A DNA stretch of 64,000 bases. Source: Photobacterium piscicola (GTDB lineage: Bacteria > Pseudomonadota > Gammaproteobacteria > Enterobacterales > Vibrionaceae). The stretch spans positions 489,765-553,764 of the forward strand of contig NZ_FUZI01000003.1 in the NCBI RefSeq assembly GCF_900166965.1. The letters run 5' to 3'. Position 1 is the stretch's first letter. Every line of letters starts with the position of its first letter. A program made the translations under genes and the position numbers. The notes beneath the pieces are model-generated. The model saw only the letters and a program-made list of their open reading frames with translations. It ran no database searches and was not told the origin of the DNA. This document shows positions 37,182-47,600 of this stretch, piece after piece.

Positions 37182-39785
37182 ATGGCTCAACATAATCTAA
37201 TATCCGATAATCCACTTTCGACAGAAGATCTGATTGCGAAAGATGTCGGTGCACGTTTACCGACTGGCATTATGGCAAAAGTAATTACTTTGCTCGCAAT
37301 TTCATGGTCACTATTTCAATTGTGGATCGCATCCCCGCTGCCTTTTATTATTGGTATTGGGGTTTTTAATGACACCGAAACCCGTGCCATTCATTTAGCC
37401 TTTGCGCTTATTCTCGCTTTTTTAGTTTTTCCAGCACGTCAGTCTTCCGCAACCGATCGAGTTCCCTACAGTGATATCGCTTTAGGGATGATTGCGGCAG
37501 CCACTTCATTGTATTTGTTTGTCATGTACCATGAATTAGCCCAACGCCCTGGCAGCTTAACCCAACTTGATCTTGTAGTGGCTTGTATTGGTTTACCATT
37601 ATTATTAGAAGCCGCTCGACGAGTGTTAGGTCCTGCATTGCCTCTTATTGCACTAGGCTTTATTGGGTATAGTTTTGCAGGTCCTTGGATGCCAGGGCTA
37701 CTTGCTCATCGCGGAGTGCAATTTGCTTCTCTTGCGAACCATCAATGGATCACTACCGAAGGTGTATTTGGAATCGCACTAGGGGTATCCACCAGCTTTG
37801 TTTTTTTGTTTGTGCTATTTGGCGCTTTACTTGAGCGTGCAGGTGCTGGACATTATTTTATTCAATTAGCCTTTAGTTTATTAGGGCACCTTCGTGGTGG
37901 GCCAGCAAAAGCCGCAGTAGTTGCATCAGGGCTAACTGGATTAATATCTGGATCATCAATAGCTAATGTTGTCACAACGGGCACATTTACTATTCCAATG
38001 ATGCGCAAAGTCGGGTTTAGCAAGGAAAAAGCGGGCGCAATAGAAGTAGCTTCATCAGTAAATGGGCAGATTATGCCGCCAGTTATGGGCGCAGCAGCTT
38101 TCTTAATGGTGGAATATGTCGGCATTCCTTATATCGATATTATTAAGCATGCCTTTTTGCCTGCGGCTATTTCATACATTACTTTGCTTTATATTGTTCA
38201 CTTAGAAGCCCTAAAACTGGGAATGACCGCAATTAATCCTAAACAACATAAGCCATGGCTAGTACGCTTAACCAGCTTTAGCTTTGGTTGTTTGTTAATC
38301 AGTGGATTTTCGTTAGCAATCTATTATGGCTTAGGATGGATCAAACCATTATTAGGTAATTATGCAGCTTATGCCATTGGCGGTTTACTAATTACGGTTT
38401 ATCTCTGTTTATTAAAAGTGGCAGCCACTCATCCACCATTACCCACAGATGATCCTGATGCGCCATTAGATGAATTACCAGAAACACGCAGTGTCTTATT
38501 AGCAGGGTTACATTTTATCTTACCGGTTGTGGTCTTAGTGTGGTGTTTAATGGTCGAGCGTTTATCTCCAGGGTTATCCGCTTTTTGGGGCTCGGTGATG
38601 CTGGTTGGTATTATCATCACTCAACGTCCGCTACTGAGCTTATTACGTAAAGACGGCTATCATTATGGTGATTTCAATGATGGTAAAAATGATCTGATTG
38701 AAGCTTTAATTGCAGGCTCACGCAATATGATAGGAATAGGTATCGCCACTGCTACCGCGGGTATTATTGTGGGTGCGGTTTCTCAAACCGGAGTCGGATT
38801 AATTTTAGCTGATTTGGTTGAGATGCTATCAATGGGTAATTTAATGCTGATGCTAATTTTATCAGCACTATTAAGCCTTATTCTTGGAATGGGGCTACCC
38901 ACTACGGCTAACTATATTGTTGTTTCAAGCTTATTAGCACCAGTGATAGTGACACTTGGTCAGCAAAATGGCTTAATTGTACCGTTAATCGCTGTACATT
39001 TATTTGTGTTCTACTTTGGCATTATGGCCGATGTAACTCCTCCAGTTGGGTTAGCCTCATTTGCCGCTGCCGCCGTATCAAAAGGCGATCCAATAAAAAC
39101 CGGGATCACAGCGTTTTATTACAGCTTACGTACTGCTGCATTACCGTTTTTGTTTATCTTTAATACTGATTTATTATTGATCGATGTCACTGTGAGTCAT
39201 GGCATTATTATCTTCATTATTGCGACTATTGCGATGCTTATTTTTGCGATGGCAACCCAAGGTTGGTTTATTACGCGTAATCGTTGGTATGAAAATATCG
39301 CATTATTATTGATCTCCTTTACTCTATTTCGTCCCGGTTTTTGGCAAGACTTAATAGTGGATCCTTTTCAAAATATTGCGCCAACACACTTAATAAAAAC
39401 TCTTGATACTCTACCTACAGGTGATGTTATTCGAATGCGAATTGCAGGTGAAGATGCGATTGGTAAACACCGAGAGTTTAGCGTGTTATTTACCGTTCCT
39501 AAGGGGGATACTGGCCAACAAAAACTAGCAAACATTGGCATTGAAACCTATCAAAGCCAAGGCAAGACATTGATTGACATGGTAACTTTTGGCAGCCCTG
39601 CCGCTAAAGAGCAATTACAATTTGATCAACAAATTCTCGATATTAGAGTTCCGGTTGAACGCTGGCGTAAAGAATGGTTGTGGTTGCCAGCGATATTATT
39701 ATTTGGGGTTATTATTCAAAATCAGCGTCGACGTTTAATATCAGTACCAATAGCAAAAACACCACAAAAATCCGCTACCGTATAA
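37182..39785 (+). CDS. TRAP transporter fused permease (DctQM-type)
   Basis: 867-residue inner-membrane protein with many helices. The small (DctQ-like, about 25-165) and large (DctM-like, about 180-690) membrane subunits are fused, as is usual for TAXI systems. Signatures include GGPAKAAVVASGLTGLISGSSIANVVTTG, VNGQIMPPVMGAAAFLMVEY and LGMGLPTTANYIVVSSL. A C-terminal region of about 150 residues after the core (about 715-860) contains a predicted extramembrane segment and a last helix near 825-845. It works with the adjacent binding protein using a sodium or proton gradient. Confidence 0.93.
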   Translation: MAQHNLISDNPLSTEDLIAKDVGARLPTGIMAKVITLLAISWSLFQLWIASPLPFIIGIGVFNDTETRAIHLAFALILAFLVFPARQSSATDRVPYSDIALGMIAAATSLYLFVMYHELAQRPGSLTQLDLVVACIGLPLLLEAARRVLGPALPLIALGFIGYSFAGPWMPGLLAHRGVQFASLANHQWITTEGVFGIALGVSTSFVFLFVLFGALLERAGAGHYFIQLAFSLLGHLRGGPAKAAVVASGLTGLISGSSIANVVTTGTFTIPMMRKVGFSKEKAGAIEVASSVNGQIMPPVMGAAAFLMVEYVGIPYIDIIKHAFLPAAISYITLLYIVHLEALKLGMTAINPKQHKPWLVRLTSFSFGCLLISGFSLAIYYGLGWIKPLLGNYAAYAIGGLLITVYLCLLKVAATHPPLPTDDPDAPLDELPETRSVLLAGLHFILPVVVLVWCLMVERLSPGLSAFWGSVMLVGIIITQRPLLSLLRKDGYHYGDFNDGKNDLIEALIAGSRNMIGIGIATATAGIIVGAVSQTGVGLILADLVEMLSMGNLMLMLILSALLSLILGMGLPTTANYIVVSSLLAPVIVTLGQQNGLIVPLIAVHLFVFYFGIMADVTPPVGLASFAAAAVSKGDPIKTGITAFYYSLRTAALPFLFIFNTDLLLIDVTVSHGIIIFIIATIAMLIFAMATQGWFITRNRWYENIALLLISFTLFRPGFWQDLIVDPFQNIAPTHLIKTLDTLPTGDVIRMRIAGEDAIGKHREFSVLFTVPKGDTGQQKLANIGIETYQSQGKTLIDMVTFGSPAAKEQLQFDQQILDIRVPVERWRKEWLWLPAILLFGVIIQNQRRRLISVPIAKTPQKSATV

Positions 39786-39789
39786 ACAA

Positions 39790-39818
39790 AAAAAGCCGAT
39801 CATCTGATCGGCTTTCTA
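39790..39818. terminator. Terminator between TRAP permease and lgt
   Basis: Arms AAAGCCGATCA and TGATCGGCTTT with a 2-base centre, between convergent genes, T-rich on both sides. Confidence 0.8.
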
Positions 39819-39841
39819 TTGTCTCTTTTTAAAGTATTAGA

Positions 39842-40642
39842 TTAGCTATTTTTAGCGTGTTGTAAACGACGTTCTCTTTGGCCTTTAATCACCAAATAGA
39901 TACCCACTAAAATAAATGGAATACTTAATAACTGACCGGTATTAATCACCATATCGGTTGAGTAATCCGCTTGGTGTACTTTAATAAATTCGAGTAAGAA
40001 TCGTACTGTCATCACCAAGACTAAGAACCAACCCAACAGCAATCCTTTATACTTACCGATATCGGTTTTTCTATATAAAGCAAATAATAAGAAGAATATT
40101 GCTAAGTAAGAAAAGCCTTCATAAAGCATAACTGGATGACGTGGTATTAAATCAACACGTTCAAACACAACCGCCCATGGCAAATTACTTGGGGTGCCTA
40201 AGATTTCCGAGTTAAAGAAATTACCAAAACGGACAAAGAAACCAAATAATGCAGTTGCTATTGCTAATCGGTCAAGAAGCCACATACGGTCAATAGCATA
40301 CTTTTTACTGTAATAGTAAACCGCAATAATTAAACCTAAGCCGCCACCATGACTAGCAAGTCCACCTTCCCACACAGCAAAAATTTTCGCTGGATGTGCC
40401 CAGTAGTAATCTGGATCATAGAACACTACATGAAATAATCGAGCGCCAACAATGATACCGACAACGGCATACATAAGTAATGAATCTAAGCTTTCAATTG
40501 GCTTATTTTCACGTTGATAAATTGACTTCATAACTTGGAAGCCAAACGTAATAGCGAGCGCAAATAGCACGCCATACCAATGTATCTTTAAACCAAAGAA
40601 TGACACTAGTATTGGATTAACATCCCAAACAAAATGATTCAA
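39842..40642 (-). CDS. lgt: Prolipoprotein diacylglyceryl transferase, atypical type
   Basis: Inner-membrane enzyme that moves diacylglycerol from phosphatidylglycerol to the lipobox Cys, 266 residues, seven helices. Key residues seen: H and G in LASHGGGLG, R and N in VRFGNFFNSEILG, R and E in VRFLLEFIK. The motif FNSEILG and the block PRHPVMLYEGFSYL resemble the Bacteroidetes-type enzyme more than the proteobacterial INGELWG type. The usual partner thyA is not adjacent. The start is TTG at 40642 with AGAAGG 9 bases upstream. It may be a second or horizontally acquired copy. Confidence 0.88.
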   Translation of the reverse strand: MNHFVWDVNPILVSFFGLKIHWYGVLFALAITFGFQVMKSIYQRENKPIESLDSLLMYAVVGIIVGARLFHVVFYDPDYYWAHPAKIFAVWEGGLASHGGGLGLIIAVYYYSKKYAIDRMWLLDRLAIATALFGFFVRFGNFFNSEILGTPSNLPWAVVFERVDLIPRHPVMLYEGFSYLAIFFLLFALYRKTDIGKYKGLLLGWFLVLVMTVRFLLEFIKVHQADYSTDMVINTGQLLSIPFILVGIYLVIKGQRERRLQHAKNS

Positions 40643-40879
40643 ACAAGATTACCTTCTGAGTGAACAATAGCCAAAAACAATAGATGCTATCGAGAATGAT
40701 TACAGATTAGCAAGAAAAACCAGTGGGGTGAATAAACCGCAGCTTAATTTCTCAAACTATTTATGATAAATACGATTAATAATTCAGCAAATAAAAATCA
40801 TTAAACAATATAACTAACATTTTGATGCATTATATTTGGCATTTTATGCCTTAATAACACACCACATTATAATTAATGC

Positions 40880-40910
40880 TTGACGTCAAATAGTAATAAT
40901 TGCATATAAT
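40880..40910 (+). promoter_or_regulatory. Putative promoter of the copper export operon
   Basis: TTGACG (40880-40885), 19-base spacer, perfect TATAAT (40905-40910). A 19-base spacer is the length used by MerR/CueR-type activators, but I see no clear CueR dyad in it. A 17-base alternative with CATATA is possible. Confidence 0.45.
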
Positions 40911-40938
40911 AACGTCTAACTTTACTTAAAGGCTTAAG

Positions 40939-41331
40939 ATGTATATTAAACGTCTTCGCACAATTTGGATTACAAGCTTTACGCTTATAGCATTATTGCT
41001 ATCAAGTGTTGCTTCCAGTGCGCCTTTAATGTCGATAAAAATGCTCAGCATGAATAATTCAATGATGGTAATGTCATCAACGATGGATTGCTGTGATGAT
41101 GAATCAATGCTCGATCATCAACACCACCAAGCACAACAATCGGCAGCACATTGCGATAAAATGGGTGGCGTTGATAATTGTTGCTCTATCGCATGTTTAA
41201 GTAATATTGCTTTTCTCCCGAGCCAATTTGAAAACTTATTTCAGCCATCAAATCTGACGCTCATCGCTATAGAAAAAACACACCAATTAAATACTACCAC
41301 GCCAACGTTATATCGCCCTCCAATAGCATAA
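40939..41331 (+). CDS. Small secreted Cys/His/Met-rich protein, probable metal binder
   Basis: 130 residues, not a named family I can fix. A signal peptide or anchor (residues 1-28) is followed by a Met-rich stretch (MLSMNNSMMVMSS), then TMDCCDDESMLDHQHHQAQ and HCDKMGGVDNCCSIACL. The clusters of Cys, His and Met are typical of periplasmic copper-binding proteins. It leads the copper/silver export operon, after the promoter at 40880. Probably binds Cu(I) in the periplasm (inference from residues and context). Confidence 0.75.
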   Translation: MYIKRLRTIWITSFTLIALLLSSVASSAPLMSIKMLSMNNSMMVMSSTMDCCDDESMLDHQHHQAQQSAAHCDKMGGVDNCCSIACLSNIAFLPSQFENLFQPSNLTLIAIEKTHQLNTTTPTLYRPPIA

Positions 41332-41554
41332 ATCCGTTTAATCTATTTTTACTCACGACATCATTATTGTCCGTGATAGATTAATTGTATCTTATGATCT
41401 GTATTTAATTATTTTGCAGCAGATCTAAGATCACCATAAGCCTTATTTAATTCAATGACTGTTCTAGACCGTTATTACTTAGTTAACTGCGTAATAATAA
41501 TTAGATCATCACTTATATTGTTTTATATTCGCTTATGGAAGACTGGATTACGTT

Positions 41555-42937
41555 ATGAACGTTACAACTTCTATGCTCGTTCTGGCTATCAGTGCTAGCT
41601 CGATAACACCGGTAACACTGTTTGCGTCACCATCAACAACTGCAGCGACAAAAACACAGCAATCGCAACAATTGACACAACTGATCACTAAAGCGATTAA
41701 AAACGATGCCAATATGGCGCAAATTAGTGCTCAGCAACATGCAATGCAGGAAACCAGCTTAGGTACCAATAGCTTACCTGATCCCAAGTTAAAACTGGGT
41801 ATCGGTGGTTTACCTACGGATAGTTTTTCTCTAAACACTGATCCAATGACCACATTATCAATTGGTTTAATGCAGCAATTTGACCGTGGTAACACCCTTG
41901 ATTTACAGCAACAAAAAGGCGAGATTCAAGCGCAAGCTATTGGTACACAACAAGCGGTTCGTGAACTTGATATTACCAATAAAATGACCCAATTATGGTT
42001 AGAATTAGGCTATCAACAATCTGTTTATCGTACCTTACAACGTAACCACCGTCTTGTAACTGAATTAGCTAATTTCACCAAGACTAATTACGCTATCGGT
42101 AGTGGTGAAGCTCAAGACTTACTCCAAGTTAAACTGCAAGTCGTTAAGATAGAAGACAAATTACAAACAAATCTACAAACACAGCACCGTATCATGGCAC
42201 AACTGTCTGAATGGCTGGGCACTGATTGGCTTACAACGCAAACAATAGTCCAAGCATCAAACCAGTTATCTTGGCAACGTCTTAACCAATTAATGCCGCG
42301 TTTAACCGCCACTAACCAACATTATTCATTACTGAAACAACATCCAATGGTGCTTATTGCCAATAGTGCTATTTCAGCTAATGAAACCCAAGTCGCCATT
42401 AGTCAACAAGCCTATAAACCTCAATTTGGTATTGAAGTTATGTATGCCTCTCGCCAAGCCAATGGTATGTCAGGCAAACCAGCCTCTGATCTAGTGAGTG
42501 CCTATCTCACCATGGATTTACCGCTATTTACTGATAACCGTCAAGATCACCATTATGCGGCGGCGCAATATCAAGTAGGAGCGGCAAAATCACAACGTGA
42601 TCTATTGCTCAATCAAATGAACGCCAAGGTAAATGCCTTACTGGTTGAACGTGATAATTTAAGCCAGCGCTTATCGCGTTATACAACCACCCTACTTACT
42701 CAAGCAAAAGCACGTACGCAAGCTGTTGAGCGTGGTTATCAAAATAATACGGCGCAATTTAATAATGTAATCACCGCAGCCACTGATGAACTCGCTTTAG
42801 TCATTGAACAAGCACGGGTTATTACCGACTTAAACATTACTAACAGCAACTTAGCCTCATTAGTCAATGGTTTTGATGTTCAACCACACTCGTTACAGCT
42901 TCAGCACTCAACAACCATCAATAATAACAATCAATAA
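41555..42937 (+). CDS. cusC: Outer-membrane factor of copper/silver RND efflux (CusC-like, TolC family)
   Basis: 460 residues. Signal peptide of about 25-30 residues with no lipobox Cys, so not a lipoprotein as in E. coli CusC. The TolC-type coiled-coil halves are visible: Q/A-rich helices at about 35-75, 120-215, 250-290 and 330-430. It forms the outer-membrane channel for the CusBA pump encoded directly downstream (12-base gap to cusB). Confidence 0.9.
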   Translation: MNVTTSMLVLAISASSITPVTLFASPSTTAATKTQQSQQLTQLITKAIKNDANMAQISAQQHAMQETSLGTNSLPDPKLKLGIGGLPTDSFSLNTDPMTTLSIGLMQQFDRGNTLDLQQQKGEIQAQAIGTQQAVRELDITNKMTQLWLELGYQQSVYRTLQRNHRLVTELANFTKTNYAIGSGEAQDLLQVKLQVVKIEDKLQTNLQTQHRIMAQLSEWLGTDWLTTQTIVQASNQLSWQRLNQLMPRLTATNQHYSLLKQHPMVLIANSAISANETQVAISQQAYKPQFGIEVMYASRQANGMSGKPASDLVSAYLTMDLPLFTDNRQDHHYAAAQYQVGAAKSQRDLLLNQMNAKVNALLVERDNLSQRLSRYTTTLLTQAKARTQAVERGYQNNTAQFNNVITAATDELALVIEQARVITDLNITNSNLASLVNGFDVQPHSLQLQHSTTINNNNQ

Positions 42938-42949
42938 GTAGGTAATATC

Positions 42950-44668
42950 ATGACGTCACAAAATACCGTTAAAATTGCGGCTGTTGCCTTACTTATTGGT
43001 ACAGCTATTGGAGTTAGTGCTACATATTATATGTCACATCATTCTGTATCGATGGACTCAAAAGCGACCACTTCAAACAGTGAACCCTTGTATTGGGTTG
43101 CTCCAATGGATCCCAATTACCAACGTGATAAACCGGGTAAATCACCAATGGGGATGGATCTCATTCCTGTTTATGCAGAAAAAGATGCTGCAAAAGAAAA
43201 TGTTGCCGGTACGGTTATTATTGATGCTGCGGTTGAAAATAACTTAGGCGTAAAAACTGCTGCTGTTATTAAGCAAAAACTAACACCTAAGATCGACACT
43301 ATTGGTTACGTTGATTTTGATGAAAGTCAGCTCTGGCAAACCAATATTCGAGTCAGTGGTTGGGTTCAAAAATTATACGTCAATGCTGTTGGTGAACAGG
43401 TACATAAAGGCGATGTGTTATTTACTCTTTATTCGCCTGAATTAGTCAAATCTCAGCAAGAATTACTTAATGCTTATCGCACAGGCCGTAGTGGTTTAAT
43501 GCAAGGTGCCCGTGATCGTTTAGCCGCTCTTGGCGTCGACAAACAACAAATTAAACACATTATCAAAACGGGGAAAGCAACGAAGACCATTGAAGTCAAA
43601 GCTATCGCTGATGGTGTTATTGCAAGCTTAAATATTCGTGAAGGGGGCTATTTATCACCCGCACAAGCCGCTATTAGCGCTGGGCCTCTTAATGAAGTCT
43701 GGGTCAATGCTGAAATATTTGAGCGCCAAGCACATTGGATAACCACAGGTAGCAAAGCAAATATGACACTAGACGCTATTCCTGGCCAACAATGGCAAGG
43801 CAAAGTTGATTATGTTTACCCTATTTTAGATCCAAAAACGCGTACATTACGGATGCGGTTAAAGTTTGCTAATCATAATGAGCAATTAAAACCCAATATG
43901 TTCGCCAATATTACCCTCACCCCAAAAACAGAAACTGCTGTTCTCACTATTCCGACTCAAGCCGTGATTCGATCAGGCAATATGACCCGCGTTGTACTCG
44001 CTGAAGGTAATGGAAAATACCGATCAGTAAAGATCCGTATTGGTCGTGAAGCTGATAATCTCGTGGAAGTTATCGCAGGATTAACCACGGCTGATCGTAT
44101 TGTCACGTCAGCACAATTTATGCTTGATTCAGAATCAAATAAAACGGCTGATCTCTCACGTATTAATGGTGTCGACAGTGTCGATAAAGCAACCGCCGTC
44201 ACTTGGGCTCAAGGAGAGATCACTGCGATCAATGCTGATCAAACAATATTAACCATCAACCACCAGCCAGTCAGTGCTTGGAATTGGCCTGCGATGACGA
44301 TGGATTTTAATATTGATAAAAATATAAAAATTAAAGACTTAGTAGTAGGTCAACAGATTAAATTTGAGCTACAAAAAACAGCAGATAATCAATATAACAT
44401 CATTGATTATAAAAAACAGAAGCACAATATAGCTAATGAAGTATGGGTAAACGGTGATATCTCAATGTTAATGCCTGCATTTAATATGATCACGGTTAAC
44501 CACCAAGCAGTACCTGAATGGAAATGGCCTGCGGGTGAAATGAATTTTACTGTCGACGATAGTATTGCATTAACCGATCTTAAACAGGGGCAATCGATTC
44601 GGTTTAAGCTGATTAAAAATGGCAGTGATTACACTCTGCAAGATATTAAACCAATGGAGAATAAATAA
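42950..44668 (+). CDS. cusB: RND periplasmic adaptor CusB with two C-terminal CusF-like domains
   Basis: 572 residues. N-terminal membrane anchor, then a heavy-metal-binding (HMBD-like) stretch YWVAPMDPNYQRDKPGKSP, then a membrane-fusion core (about 80-400; lipoyl-like and beta-barrel parts, helical hairpin at about 155-205). The C-terminus has two CusF folds. The first (about 423-490) has the full Cu(I)/Ag(I) set H438, W446, M449, M451 with CusF spacing. The second (about 500-570) has H518, W526 and M531, but G529 replaces the first Met. E. coli has CusF as a separate protein. It overlaps cusA by the stop/start (TAATG). Confidence 0.93.
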   Translation: MTSQNTVKIAAVALLIGTAIGVSATYYMSHHSVSMDSKATTSNSEPLYWVAPMDPNYQRDKPGKSPMGMDLIPVYAEKDAAKENVAGTVIIDAAVENNLGVKTAAVIKQKLTPKIDTIGYVDFDESQLWQTNIRVSGWVQKLYVNAVGEQVHKGDVLFTLYSPELVKSQQELLNAYRTGRSGLMQGARDRLAALGVDKQQIKHIIKTGKATKTIEVKAIADGVIASLNIREGGYLSPAQAAISAGPLNEVWVNAEIFERQAHWITTGSKANMTLDAIPGQQWQGKVDYVYPILDPKTRTLRMRLKFANHNEQLKPNMFANITLTPKTETAVLTIPTQAVIRSGNMTRVVLAEGNGKYRSVKIRIGREADNLVEVIAGLTTADRIVTSAQFMLDSESNKTADLSRINGVDSVDKATAVTWAQGEITAINADQTILTINHQPVSAWNWPAMTMDFNIDKNIKIKDLVVGQQIKFELQKTADNQYNIIDYKKQKHNIANEVWVNGDISMLMPAFNMITVNHQAVPEWKWPAGEMNFTVDDSIALTDLKQGQSIRFKLIKNGSDYTLQDIKPMENK

Positions 44669-47600
44669 TGATCCCTGCTATTATTCGTTGGTCAATCAAT
44701 AACCGTTTATTGGTATTAATTGCGGCCTTATTTTTAACCATTGCTGGCTTATACAGCGTTAAAAATACCCCCGTCGATGCCCTGCCGGATCTGTCTGATG
44801 TTCAAGTCATCATTAAGACCAGTTACCCAGGTCAAGCACCACAAGTGGTCGAAGATCAAGTCACTTACCCATTAACAACAGCCATGTTAGCCGTACCGGG
44901 CGCTGAAACGGTCCGTGGCTATTCTTTCTTTGGCGATTCCTATGTCTATATTATCTTTAATGATAAGACTGACATGTATTGGGCTCGCTCTCGTGTACTT
45001 GAATATTTAAGCCAAGTTGCACCTAAGTTACCCGCCAATGCAAAACCAACCTTAGGACCAGATGCGACTGGGGTTGGCTGGATTTATAGTTATGTATTAC
45101 AAGATAAAACAGGTAAGCATGATTTAGCCGAATTACGTAGTTTACAAGATTGGTTTCTAAAGTATGAACTTCAAACTGTTGCAGGTGTTTCTGAAGTTGC
45201 AACCGTTGGTGGCATGGTCAAACAATACCAAGTTCAAATCGATCCGTCCAAACTACGGGCCTATAACCTCACGTTACAGCAAGTAAATATGGCGATTCAA
45301 AACGGTAACCAAGAAACCGGTGCTTCCGTTATTGAAATGGCTGAAGCCGAACATATGGTACGTACTACAGGTTATTTGACCAATATCGAGGACATAAAAT
45401 CACTGCCATTAAAAGTGACCGAAAATGGTACGCCACTGTTACTCGGAGATATTGCAGATATTAACCTTGGTCCGCAAATGCGCCGAGGCATTTCTGAATT
45501 TAATGGTGAAGGTGAAGCTGTCGGTGGTGTTATTGTGATGCGCTTTGGTGAAAATGCCAGTCAAGTCATCGCCAACATCAAAACTAAACTAGCACAGTTA
45601 CAACAAGGCTTACCAGCAGGTGTTGAGATTGTAGCCACTTATGATCGCTCAACATTAATTGACCATGCGGTGAAGAATCTGTGGCAAAAACTCGCAGAAG
45701 AATTCCTTGTGGTTGCCATCGTCTGTGCACTATTTCTATTCCACATTCGTTCTTCATTAGTAATAGCGATTAGCTTACCGATTGGTATTTTATCTGCTTT
45801 TATTATCATGCATTGGCAAGGTATAAATGCCAATATCATGTCACTAGGCGGTATCGCTATTGCAATCGGTGCAATGGTTGACGGTGCGATTGTAATGATA
45901 GAAAACGTGCATAAACACATTGAACGTACCCCACTTACCGATGAAAACCGTTGGCAAGTGATAGGTAAAGCGGCAGAAGAAGTCGGTACACCCTTGTTCT
46001 TCTCATTACTGATCATTACCTTAAGTTTTGTTCCCGTGTTCGCGCTCGAAGGACAAGAAGGTAAGATGTTCTCGCCATTAGCATCAACTAAAACCTACGC
46101 TATGGCGGCAGCGGCTGGTTTAGCGATTACTCTAGTTCCCGTATTAATGGGCTATTTTGTTCGCGGTAAAATTTTACCTGAACATAAAAACCCCGTGAAC
46201 CGTGCTGTCATTGCACTTTACCGTCCATTATTGAATGTAAGTCTTAAGTTTCCAAAAACAATCATCGTTATTGCGCTGTGTTTAATGGCTTCTTCGTACT
46301 ACCCATTAACGAAACTTGGCAGTGAATTTATTCCACCGTTAGACGAAGGTGATTTGATGTATATGCCAACCACCTATCCGGGGATCTCTATCGGTAAGGC
46401 TCGTCAGTTATTACAACAAACCAATAAACTGATTAAAACAGTCCCAGAAGTCGCTACGGTTTGGGGCAAAGTAGGTCGAGCAGATACAGCAACCGATCCT
46501 GCACCATTAACCATGATAGAAACCGTGATCCAATTCAAGCCACGAGATCAATGGCGAAAAGGTGTCACCACTGAGTCTTTACGCAAACAATTAGATCAAT
46601 TGATCCAATTTCCTGGTTTAACTAACGCATGGGTAATGCCGATCAAAACCCGTATTGATATGTTAGCCACAGGTATCAAAACACCTATTGGGATCAAAAT
46701 CGCAGGCCCAGATCTAAAAGTTATCGAAAAGATCGGTGCAGAACTTGAGCCTATTTTAAATAATATCAAAGGTACTACCTCGGTTTATGCCGAGCGTGTT
46801 GCAGGAGGCCGTTATATCACGGTTGATATTAATCGCCGCCAAGCAGCACGGTATGGATTAGCTATTAAAGATATTCAACAGATAGTTTCGACCGCTGTTG
46901 GTGGAATGAACGTGGGTGAAACCATTGAAGGCTTAGAACGTTATCCTATTAATGTACGTTACCCACAATCTTACCGTGATTCAGCGGTTAAATTGCAAAA
47001 TCTACCGTTAATTACCCCCAATGGTGCCCGTATCGCATTGGCTGATGTTGCGGATATTCGTTACGAAGATGGACCACCAATGATCAAAACTGAAAATGCA
47101 CGTCCAAATGGATGGGTTTTTGTCGATATTGATCAACGAGATTTAGGTTCTTACGTTGCCGAAGCACAACAAGTAGTTACGAAACAATTAAAACTGCCCG
47201 CAGGTTATTCATTAGCATGGTCTGGTCAATATGAATATATGGAACGCGCAAAAGCCCGTTTGAGTATTGTTACCCCAATTACTCTTGCCATTATTATGCT
47301 GCTACTTTATTTCAGTTTCCGCCGCGTGCAAGAAGTCTTCATTATTATGGCTACCCTACCATTAGCGATGGTGGGTGGTTTATGGCTGATGTTCATGCTT
47401 GGATTTAATTTCTCAATTGCTGTTGGCGTTGGCTTTATCGCGCTCTCTGGTGTCGCGGTTGAAATTGGCGTGATTATGTTGGTGTACTTAAATCAGTCAT
47501 GGGCATTTAAAAAACAGGATGCACAAGAGCAACAACGTGCATTAACCGCTGCTGATTTACAACAAGCGATCAGTGAAGGGGCTGGATTACGTGTACGCCC

